Positions 5,775 to 11,747 of a stretch of 11,747 bases of DNA are shown here, one piece after another. Source of the DNA: Actinomycetes bacterium (GTDB lineage Bacteria; Actinomycetota; Acidimicrobiia; Acidimicrobiales; Microtrichaceae); contig JAEXGP010000365.1 in assembly GCA_023450775.1 (NCBI GenBank), positions 1 to 11,747 of the forward strand, written 5' to 3'. Each line of letters opens with the position of its first letter. The stretch's first letter is position 1. The notes beneath the pieces were generated by a model. The model was not told the origin of the DNA and made no database searches. It worked only from the letters and a program-made list of their open reading frames with translations. A program made the position numbers and the translations under genes.

Positions 5775-8700
5775 TCAGGACGAGGCGGGCACGACCTGCT
5801 GGAGGAGCAGCTTGCGGAACTCGGTCGCCGGCACCGGACGGGAGAACCGGTAGCCCTGGGCGAACTTGCAGCCGAGCTCGACGAGCGCCCGCTCCTGCTC
5901 CTCCTCCTCGATGCCCTCGGCCACCACGCGGACCCCGAGCTCGCGGGCCAGGTCCAGCACCGCGGTCACGATCTGACGGTTGGTCTGGCGGTCGAGCCCC
6001 TCGACGAACGAGCGGTCGATCTTGAGCACGTCGAAGGCGAAGCGCTGGATGTAGCCGAGCGAGGAGTAGCCGGTGCCGAAGTCGTCGATGGCCAGCCGCG
6101 TGCCCAGCGCCCGCAGCCGCTGCATGCGCTCCTGGATCACGTCGGTGTCGGACAGCAGGTTGGACTCGGTCACCTCGAGCACCAGACGGTCGGCGGGGAG
6201 ACCGGTCCGGCGCAGGATGTCGGTCACGACGGGCACCAGGCGCTCGCCGTGGACCTCCTGCGCGGTCAGGTTGACCGACATGGTGAGGGCCTCGGCCAGC
6301 TCCGGCATGGTGTGGCGCCAGTCCGACAGGTCGCGGCACGCACGCTCGAGCATCCACTCGCCCATGGGGCCGATGAGCCCGGACTCCTCGGCGAGCGGCA
6401 CGAAGATCGCGGGGGAGAGCAGGCCGCGGTGCGGGTGCTGCCAGCGGATCAGGGCCTCGCAGCCGACGATCTGGTGGGTCTCGAGGTCCACGATCGGCTG
6501 GTAGTGCGCCATGAACTGGTCGGTCTCGATGGCCCGGGCCAGGTCCGCGCGCAGCTCCAGGCGGTCGAACGACGCCGTGTGCATGTGCGACTCGAACACG
6601 ACCGAGCGCCGCTTGCCGAGCTGCTTGGCCCGGTACATCGCGGTGTCGGCGTTGCGGAGCAGCACCTCGGCGGCGGTCTCGCGGTCGTGGTCGTAGGCCA
6701 CGCCGGCCGACGCCGTGACCGACAGCTCGCGCCCGTCGATCGTGAAGGGCCGCTCGATCGAGCTGAGCAGCCGCTCGGCGAGCTCGAGCACCTGGGCCTC
6801 GCCGTGGGCGCGCTCCAGGACCACGATGAACTCGTCGCCGCCGCCCCGGGCCGCCACGTCGCCGAAGGCGAGGCTCTCCTTGATGCGGTCGGCCACCGCG
6901 TAGAGCAGCCGGTCGCCGACGCCGTGGCCGAGGCTGTCGTTGACGTCCTTGAAGTCGTCGATGTCGAGCGAGATCACGGCCACCGTGCTGCCACCGGCGT
7001 TGCGGCCGAGCATCCCGCCGAGCTCCTCGGCGGCGAGCACGCGGTTGGCGAGGCCGGTGAGGGCGTCGTGGGTCGACTGGTAGCGCAGCCGCTGCATCAT
7101 CGTCGTGCGCTCGGTGACGTCGCGGGCGTTGAGCACGAAGCCGCCGACGGCCTCCTCCCGGCGCAGGTCGGTGACCGACGCCTCCAGGTGGATCCACTCG
7201 CCGCGGCTGTTGCGGAACCCGAACTCGAGCAGCTCGGGGTGCTCGTCGTCCCGACGTCCCGCCCGCAGCGCGTTGTCCCAGTCGACGCCGCTGTCGCGGA
7301 ACGTCTCCTCGAGCGTGTGGCCGATGAGCTCTTCGGGGGCGACGCCGATCGTGTGCTCCACCGACGGGCTGGCGTAGCGGACGCCGTCCGCGGAGCCGAC
7401 CACGAGCACCACGTCGCTCGAGTTCTGGACGAGCGCCTTGAAGCGGGCCTCCGAGAGCTGCAGCTGCTGCTCGGCCGCCTTGCGGTCGCCGATCTCGCGT
7501 GCGTTCAACACGATGCCGCGGATGTTCGGATCGCTCTGCAGGTCGACGCCGACCACCTCGAACCAGTGGTACGTGTCGTCCTGGGCCCGGAGCCGGACCT
7601 CGACGGGGGAGCGGTCGCCGTAGCGCACGTTCTCGAGGGTGCGGGCGGCCAGGTCCCGGTCGTCGGGGTGCACCAGGTCGAGCGCGTGCTGGACGCCTCG
7701 GAAGTCCGACGGGTAGCCGAGCAGGCGGACGGCCACCGGCGACACGTAGGTGAGCCGGCCCTCGCTGTCCAGGATCGTCACGATGTCCGAGCTGTTGTCG
7801 ACGAGCGCCCCGAAGCGCTCCTCGGAGCGCTCGCGGACCGTCTGCTCGGTCTGCTCGACGGCGCGCAGGGCGATGCTCGCCTCGCGGCACAGGGCCTGGA
7901 TGGCGCCGCGCTCCTCGTCGGTGAGGTCGTGTCGGGTGACGGTGACGAGCAGGCCGACCACCCGGCGCTGCACGACGACCAGGCCCACGTTCCAGCGGCT
8001 GCCGTGGCCGACGTCGACGCGGTGGACCTCGCCGGTCGTGTGGTGGTCGCCGCGGCTGATGAGGTCGCGCATGGCCTGCACACCCGGCAGCAGGTCGCCG
8101 GCGGCGTCGGCCTCGGCGGTCGCGCTCTCGGACTGCGGGTCGAGCACCATGCCGCCGTGCACGAAGTTGGCCTGCAGCACCTGCTCCAGGCCGACGGTGA
8201 CGACCCGGCTGACGTCCGCGGTGGTCTCGGCGGCCACGAGCCGCTCGCCGACCGAGCGCAGCGTGGCCTCGAGGGCGGCGAGCTCCTCGTTCTGCTGGAC
8301 CAGGCGGCCGAGGCGGATGACGACCAGGGGCGCGAGCGCCAGGGAGGCGGCCGCGGGCAGGAGGGCGATCGGGTCACCGGGGTCGGTGGACAGCAGGACG
8401 ACCAGCAGCACCGGGCAGGTGGCGAGGGCGAGGCCGAGCACGCCGATGCGCTTGCGGGTCAGGCGGCGGAGCTGCGACGGATCCGACGGGCGGCTGGCGA
8501 TCAGCACGACCGACGGGTGCAGCAGGCCCGCGGTGCCGAGCATCAGGCCCATCGGGGCCATGATCGTCCGCACCATCTCGGGCACCGCGCCGGCGAGCAC
8601 CAGCGTGGTCATCGAGTCGATGAGCACGGTGGCGAACAGGGCGCCGGCGAGGATCCGGTTGGCCACGGAGCGATGTCCGCCGGCGACGAGCGCGAAGACC

Positions 8701-9275
8701 GCCATCACGACCAGGGCGAGGCACCCGGTGGCGTACGCGAGGTTGAGCGCCAGGGCCGCGGTGGTGGGCGACGCGTCCTGGACGTAGGGGATGATGACCG
8801 CGACCCACTGGAGGACCGCGATGGCGATGCCGCCGACCGCGGCGTCCAGCGCCGGGTCGAGGATGTTCGGTGGCAGGCGGCGCTTGACCATCACGCACAT
8901 GGCGGCGATGAGCAGCACGTACGAGGCGGCGACGAGCACGTCCGCGATCGAGGGGAACGGGTAGTGGACGCCGGTCACGGCGCTCTGCAGGCCCCGGATG
9001 ACGCCGCCGACGATCGCGGCGGAGCCGGCCAGGAACATCAGCCGGGCGATGTTGCGCACCGGTTGCGGCAGCTGCCCGACCCGCCGTCCGACGAGGACCA
9101 GCGACACCGCGCCGCCGATCACGTACACCACTCCCCGCACCGATTCGGGCACGGCGAGGTACAGGACGTACCACACCCCGGCGAGGGCGAGATAGCGCCT
9201 GAAGCGTGTCAGTTGGTTGCTGCGCACTCGGTCCGTCGGCGCTGGTGCGCCTGCGAGTCGAGCAGTGTCGGCCAT
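5775..9275 (-). CDS. Membrane-anchored GAF-PAS-PAS-GGDEF-EAL cyclic-di-GMP signalling protein
   Basis: The 1166-aa protein should make and/or break c-di-GMP in response to signals. Residues 30-325 hold roughly eight to nine hydrophobic helices. A GAF-like segment follows (about 345-475), then PAS domains (about 485-600 and 608-725; each ends in an LNAR-x-x-x-(D/E)R PAC-like motif), GGDEF (about 730-890) and EAL (about 905-1155). The GGDEF site is intact (D772 in LDIDDFKDVND; GGDEF 812-816), but the inhibitory RxxD I-site is AFGD (803-806), lacking Arg. The EAL half keeps the expected ligands: E940-A-L, N1002, E1037, D1064-D1065 in DDFGTGYSSL, K1085, E1120 and Q1140. Phosphodiesterase activity is therefore likely; cyclase activity is possible. 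ATG 9275 has AGGA a few nt upstream, and a 7-bp hairpin lies 11-28 nt before the start. The sensed signal is unknown. Confidence 0.94.
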   Translation of the reverse strand: MADTARLAGAPAPTDRVRSNQLTRFRRYLALAGVWYVLYLAVPESVRGVVYVIGGAVSLVLVGRRVGQLPQPVRNIARLMFLAGSAAIVGGVIRGLQSAVTGVHYPFPSIADVLVAASYVLLIAAMCVMVKRRLPPNILDPALDAAVGGIAIAVLQWVAVIIPYVQDASPTTAALALNLAYATGCLALVVMAVFALVAGGHRSVANRILAGALFATVLIDSMTTLVLAGAVPEMVRTIMAPMGLMLGTAGLLHPSVVLIASRPSDPSQLRRLTRKRIGVLGLALATCPVLLVVLLSTDPGDPIALLPAAASLALAPLVVIRLGRLVQQNEELAALEATLRSVGERLVAAETTADVSRVVTVGLEQVLQANFVHGGMVLDPQSESATAEADAAGDLLPGVQAMRDLISRGDHHTTGEVHRVDVGHGSRWNVGLVVVQRRVVGLLVTVTRHDLTDEERGAIQALCREASIALRAVEQTEQTVRERSEERFGALVDNSSDIVTILDSEGRLTYVSPVAVRLLGYPSDFRGVQHALDLVHPDDRDLAARTLENVRYGDRSPVEVRLRAQDDTYHWFEVVGVDLQSDPNIRGIVLNAREIGDRKAAEQQLQLSEARFKALVQNSSDVVLVVGSADGVRYASPSVEHTIGVAPEELIGHTLEETFRDSGVDWDNALRAGRRDDEHPELLEFGFRNSRGEWIHLEASVTDLRREEAVGGFVLNARDVTERTTMMQRLRYQSTHDALTGLANRVLAAEELGGMLGRNAGGSTVAVISLDIDDFKDVNDSLGHGVGDRLLYAVADRIKESLAFGDVAARGGGDEFIVVLERAHGEAQVLELAERLLSSIERPFTIDGRELSVTASAGVAYDHDRETAAEVLLRNADTAMYRAKQLGKRRSVVFESHMHTASFDRLELRADLARAIETDQFMAHYQPIVDLETHQIVGCEALIRWQHPHRGLLSPAIFVPLAEESGLIGPMGEWMLERACRDLSDWRHTMPELAEALTMSVNLTAQEVHGERLVPVVTDILRRTGLPADRLVLEVTESNLLSDTDVIQERMQRLRALGTRLAIDDFGTGYSSLGYIQRFAFDVLKIDRSFVEGLDRQTNRQIVTAVLDLARELGVRVVAEGIEEEEQERALVELGCKFAQGYRFSRPVPATEFRKLLLQQVVPASS

Positions 9276-9286
9276 GGCACGTCCTG

Positions 9287-9304
9287 GGAGTGGGTCTCCA
9301 CTCC
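9287..9304 (-). promoter_or_regulatory. Inverted repeat in the leader of the GGDEF/EAL gene
   Basis: GGAGTGG (9287-9293), loop GTCT, CCACTCC (9298-9304) form a perfect 7-bp stem. On the transcript it ends just before the AGGA ribosome site of the GGDEF/EAL gene. It could be an RNA hairpin affecting translation or a dyad for a repressor. No TAnnnT box exists in 9276-9416 on the minus strand, since the stretch contains no TA step. Confidence 0.45.
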
Positions 9305-9393
9305 ATCGGCCGTTCCCGGGCCCAACTGAGCTTTGCCGGCACGGTTCCTGCGCGCTCCGGCGGCGCTCGCCCCGTCGCCGGGCGGTGGGGCCC

Positions 9394-9409
9394 GCCCCGC
9401 AGGCGGGGC
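9394..9409 (-). terminator. GC-rich hairpin after the small membrane-protein gene
   Basis: GCCCCG (9394-9399), loop CAGG, CGGGGC (9404-9409) gives a 6-bp all-GC stem 7 nt past the stop of the membrane-protein gene. No T-run follows on the minus strand, so it may be a U-less terminator, a pause site or simply GC-rich sequence. Confidence 0.35.
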
Positions 9410-9416
9410 CGGGGGA

Positions 9417-9869
9417 TCAGGCCGCCCCGTCCTCCAACGGCGCCGGTTCCTCCTCGGCCCGGACCTCCTTGATGATCCGGATCACGGTCAGGACGCCGAA
9501 CACGGCCATCCAGAGCAGCACTCCGATGTACGCGAACCCGGGGACGTCACCGGTGGCGGTGAACAGGTACACGTAGGGGAGGAGGAAGAAGAGCACCACG
9601 CCCGCGCACCAGACGAGCGAGTCCCGGGCGGGGCGGTCCGGGTCGCGCAGGATCTTGACGGTGAGTGCCTGCGACAGGCCGTACGGCGGTGCGGTGATGA
9701 CGTCGAGCGCCAGGAAGGTCCACGGGTCGAGTCCGTAGCGACCGAAGGTCGGCCAGGCGATCAGCGCACGGGCGGCCGAGAACGCGACGTTCCCGAGGAC
9801 CCATGCACGACCGAAGATCCCGAGCGAACGGACATCGCTCACCCATGTGCGCAACGCTCCGCCTGCCAC
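9417..9869 (-). CDS. Small membrane protein of unknown function, four predicted helices
   Basis: I do not recognise the family. From GTG 9869 the product is 150 aa. It has four hydrophobic segments (about residues 21-39, 50-74, 85-104 and 112-133), a basic loop KILRDPDRPARDS between the second and third, and a short acidic C-terminus. It is probably an inner-membrane protein with both ends in the cytoplasm. The start at 9869 is chosen because GAGG (9878-9881) lies 8 nt upstream. A frame-open GTG at 9917 would give 166 aa, but that codon overlaps a possible -10 box (9916-9921); GTG 9842 is a third option. The gene follows the GNAT-fold gene on the same strand and precedes the c-di-GMP gene by about 140 nt. 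No catalytic motif is visible. Confidence 0.75.
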   Translation of the reverse strand: MAGGALRTWVSDVRSLGIFGRAWVLGNVAFSAARALIAWPTFGRYGLDPWTFLALDVITAPPYGLSQALTVKILRDPDRPARDSLVWCAGVVLFFLLPYVYLFTATGDVPGFAYIGVLLWMAVFGVLTVIRIIKEVRAEEEPAPLEDGAA

Positions 9870-9915
9870 CCCGTCGACCTCGCGTCCTCGTCGTGCTCCG
9901 CCCTCCCCGGAGCGC

Positions 9916-9921
9916 ACACTA
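9916..9921 (-). promoter_or_regulatory. Possible -10 box for the small membrane-protein gene
   Basis: On the minus strand this reads TAGTGT, matching TAnnnT. Transcription would begin near 9909, leaving about a 40-nt leader with the GAGG site before GTG 9869. No -35 is recognisable because the upstream bases form a hairpin. Confidence 0.3.
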
Positions 9922-9924
9922 GCG

Positions 9925-9953
9925 GCGGGTCCCGCCGATCCGGCGGAACCCGC
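9925..9953 (-). terminator. 12-bp hairpin after the GNAT-fold gene
   Basis: On the minus strand, GCGGGTTCCGCC, loop GGATC, GGCGGGACCCGC fold into a 12-pair stem that begins 7 nt after the GNAT gene stop. The one imperfect pair is U-G in the minus-strand RNA but would be a C-A mismatch in plus-strand RNA, so the structure suits the minus transcript. No T-tract follows, so it may terminate, attenuate or stabilise an mRNA end. Confidence 0.6.
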
Positions 9954-9959
9954 GCCAGC

Positions 9960-10682
9960 TCAGTCGAGGATGATCGGCAGGTCGTACTTGACGATCTCCT
10001 CGGGTGTGAACCCGGAGATCGCGTACTTGTACAGGTTCGGACGCACCCGTGCCATGTGCTCGAGCATCTCGTCGATGTAGACGACGAGCGGTTCGATGTC
10101 GCCGCCCATGTACTCCCGCCGCTTCGCGAACGCGTGCGTCGGCAGGGCGTAGAGGGTGTGCATGACGTCGACGTAGCCGTCGTCCATGAGCATGCAGAAG
10201 CCCTCGACCCCGCTGCGGATGCCGACCTCGAGCCAGTTGCGGTACAGCTCGGTGGCCAGGCCCACGCCGCGGTAGTCGGACTTCACGGCCAGGGAGCCGC
10301 CGTCGAGGAGGAGCCCGTCCCGGAGCGGCACGGTCTGCTCGAACTGGCTCACCGGCAGGTCCTCGAACCGACCGACGATCGTGCGCAGCACGCCGAGCAC
10401 CTCGTCGCCGTCGCAGATGACGTGCAGGGTGCCCCGCGAACGCCAGGGCTCGACCTCCTCGACCCAGCAACGAGGGGACTCCTCGCAGTAGCCGTGCTCG
10501 CGGTAGGTCTGGTACACGAACCGCTCCGCGCGGTCACCGATCTCGGTGTCCGGCGTGGTGTGGTACGTGGTGAGAGAAGGGTCCAGGGGATCGGGGACCC
10601 AGAGCCGGAGCGTGTCGCTCTGCTCCAGGTCGACGGATGGTTGAACGTCGACGGCGTTGCCGTCACGGTCTGTCAGAGTCAC
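9960..10682 (-). CDS. GNAT-fold protein resembling N-acyl amino acid / autoinducer synthases
   Basis: The 240-aa product has an acetyltransferase (GNAT) core. Residues 82-104 form a strand pair ending in GVLRTIVGR, then come LPVS (109-112), GGSLAVKSDYRGVGLATELYRNW (128-150, with the acyl-donor loop R138-x-x-G141-x-A143), and a strand FCMLMDD (162-168). The order RTI...LPVS...SLAV...YRGVGLA and the later REYMGG (189-194) recall the FeeM/LuxI-like branch, which takes acyl groups from acyl-ACP to make N-acyl amino acids or homoserine lactones. That substrate assignment is inference; an ordinary N-acyltransferase is the alternative. The GTG start at 10682 has AGG at a suitable distance upstream. 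The gene is divergent from hisG (178-nt gap) and heads the minus-strand run with the membrane protein and the c-di-GMP gene. Confidence 0.72.
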   Translation of the reverse strand: MTLTDRDGNAVDVQPSVDLEQSDTLRLWVPDPLDPSLTTYHTTPDTEIGDRAERFVYQTYREHGYCEESPRCWVEEVEPWRSRGTLHVICDGDEVLGVLRTIVGRFEDLPVSQFEQTVPLRDGLLLDGGSLAVKSDYRGVGLATELYRNWLEVGIRSGVEGFCMLMDDGYVDVMHTLYALPTHAFAKRREYMGGDIEPLVVYIDEMLEHMARVRPNLYKYAISGFTPEEIVKYDLPIILD

Positions 10683-10848
10683 GTGTCACCTGCCCCGGTG
10701 CAACACGTCCTCCCCAGGCGGCACCACGCGGTACCGGACGTCCGCAGAGTCAACCATGCGGGAGGCCGGTCGCGCCATGGGCGTGTGACATCGGTCCGGA
10801 CGGGCCGGTGGTCGCGCAACCGCTTCGGGTGCCGGCCGGCTCCGCCGC

Positions 10849-10854
10849 TACCCT
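10849..10854 (+). promoter_or_regulatory. -10 box of a likely leaderless promoter for hisG
   Basis: TACCCT fits TAnnnT and ends 6 nt before the GTG at 10861. Transcription would start at the initiation codon. No Shine-Dalgarno sequence precedes this GTG, in keeping with leaderless translation. A TTCGGG at 10824-10829 is a weak -35 candidate with a 19-nt spacer. Confidence 0.55.
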
Positions 10855-10860
10855 CGCGCC

Positions 10861-11736
10861 GTGCTGAAGCTCGTCCTCCCGAAGGGTTCGCTCGAACGGT
10901 CCACCATGGACCTCTTCGAGGCGGCCGACCTCCCCGTCCGCCGCGACTCGTCCGTGTCGTACAAGGCCGACATCGACGACCCCCGCATCGACTCCGTGCG
11001 CATCCTGCGACCGCAGGAGATCCCCACCTATGTGGCCGACGGCCTGTTCGACCTGGGCATCACCGGTCGTGACTGGGTCGAGGAGACCGGCTCGGAGGTC
11101 ACCTCCCTCGGCGAGCTCAAGTACTCCAAGGCGACCACCAACCCGATCACCGTCGTCGTGGCGGTCCCCGGCGACTCGGAGTACCGGTCGGTGTCGGACC
11201 TGCCGGCCGGCGTCCGCGTCTCCACCGAGTACCCCGAGCTGACCCGGCGCTTCTTCGCCGACAAGGGCGTCGAGGCCGACATCCGCCTGTCCTACGGCGC
11301 CACCGAGGCCAAGGTGCCCGACATCGTCGACTGCGTGGTCGACATCACCGAGACCGGCTCCGCCCTGCGGGCGGCCGGTCTCCGGGTGATCGACGTGATC
11401 CTCGTGTCCTACACCGAGCTCATCGCCAACCCCGCGTCGTTCGCGGACCCCGAGAAGCGCCACGCCATGGAGCAGGTGCTCACGTTGCTGCGCGGCGTGC
11501 TCGAGGCCCGGGGGAAGGTGCTGGTCAAGCTCAACGTGGCCGCCGAGTCGCTCGAGGGCGTGATCGGCGTCCTGCCGGCCATGAAGACGCCGACGGTGAA
11601 CGAGCTCTACGGCTCGGCCGGCTACGCGGTCGAGACCGTGGTGCCCAAGAACGAGATCAACATCCTGATCCCGGCCCTCAAGGACGCCGGCGCCACCGAC
11701 ATCATCGAGCTCCCGCTCTCCAAGATCGTCCACTGA
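10861..11736 (+). CDS. hisG: ATP phosphoribosyltransferase, long form with regulatory domain
   Basis: The 291-aa enzyme joins ATP and PRPP in the first, committed step of histidine synthesis. It starts MLKLVLPKGSLE, the standard HisG N-terminus. It shows DLGITGRDWV (64-73) and the PRPP-binding loop VDCVVDITETGSALRAAGL (156-174; E164-T-G-S). The C-terminal ACT-like regulatory domain (about 215-291), with LVKLNVAAESLEGVIGVLPAMKTPTV (221-246), marks the long, hexameric form. That form is feedback-inhibited by histidine and does not need HisZ. Length is normal for the long form. GTG 10861 is chosen because it gives the canonical N-terminus and has a TAnnnT box 6 nt upstream. The usual actinobacterial partner hisE is not directly upstream; the gene is preceded by the divergent GNAT gene. 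Only about 10 nt follow its stop before the window ends. Confidence 0.96.
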   Translation: MLKLVLPKGSLERSTMDLFEAADLPVRRDSSVSYKADIDDPRIDSVRILRPQEIPTYVADGLFDLGITGRDWVEETGSEVTSLGELKYSKATTNPITVVVAVPGDSEYRSVSDLPAGVRVSTEYPELTRRFFADKGVEADIRLSYGATEAKVPDIVDCVVDITETGSALRAAGLRVIDVILVSYTELIANPASFADPEKRHAMEQVLTLLRGVLEARGKVLVKLNVAAESLEGVIGVLPAMKTPTVNELYGSAGYAVETVVPKNEINILIPALKDAGATDIIELPLSKIVH

Positions 11737-11747
11737 CGGGTCGACGG

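Noticed and set aside
4900..7890. Apparent 996-aa fusion of the SpoU-type methyltransferase to an upstream polypeptide
   Set aside because: The upstream part is an Arg/Pro/Gly-rich out-of-frame shadow of the GGDEF/EAL gene. The methyltransferase has a complete length from GTG 5727.
6249..9329. Long plus-strand open frame antisense to the GGDEF/EAL gene
   Set aside because: Its translation has shadow composition (runs of V, A, D, E, R, H without domain motifs) and is explained by the high GC at third positions of the real gene.
10728..10753. Minus-strand promoter for the GNAT gene (TTGACT at 10753-10748 with TACCGC at 10733-10728)
   Set aside because: The spacer is only 14 nt and the -10 lacks the final T, so support is too weak to list it.

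Overview
The window is a very GC-rich bacterial chromosome segment with closely packed genes, GTG starts and TAnnnT-type -10 boxes placed 6-7 nt before start codons (leaderless transcripts). These traits fit a high-GC actinobacterium. The particular RibD and RibBA variants remind me of Acidimicrobiia, but that placement is inference from memory, not from a comparison.

Layout, left to right. (1) Plus strand 3-4616: the 3' end of rsmB (16S rRNA m5C methyltransferase), a MogA/MoaB-type molybdopterin gene, then a compact riboflavin operon ribD-ribE-ribBA-ribH. ribD/ribE share 1 nt and ribE/ribBA share 4 nt, so these are translationally coupled. The four rib genes encode every dedicated enzyme from GTP and ribulose-5-phosphate to riboflavin, apart from the pyrimidine phosphatase, which is commonly encoded elsewhere. 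(2) 4634-4866: an array of nearly four copies of a 60-bp tandem repeat, between the converging ends of ribH and a minus-strand methyltransferase gene. (3) Minus strand 10682 down to 4900: a GNAT-fold protein resembling acyl-ACP-dependent N-acyl amino acid or autoinducer synthases, a small four-helix membrane protein, a 1166-aa membrane-anchored GAF-PAS-PAS-GGDEF-EAL cyclic-di-GMP protein, and a SpoU/TrmH-family RNA 2'-O-methyltransferase. (4) Plus strand 10861-11736: hisG (long-form ATP phosphoribosyltransferase), divergent from the GNAT gene and with a leaderless promoter.

The rib genes and hisG are housekeeping biosynthesis. The least conventional part is the minus-strand run, where a possible acyl-signal synthase, an unknown membrane protein and a large c-di-GMP sensor lie head to tail, with hairpins at two of their junctions. 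A functional link between them is only a hypothesis. I see no mobile element, tRNA, rRNA or CRISPR array, no FMN riboswitch before ribD, and no gene-free stretch above 300 bp.
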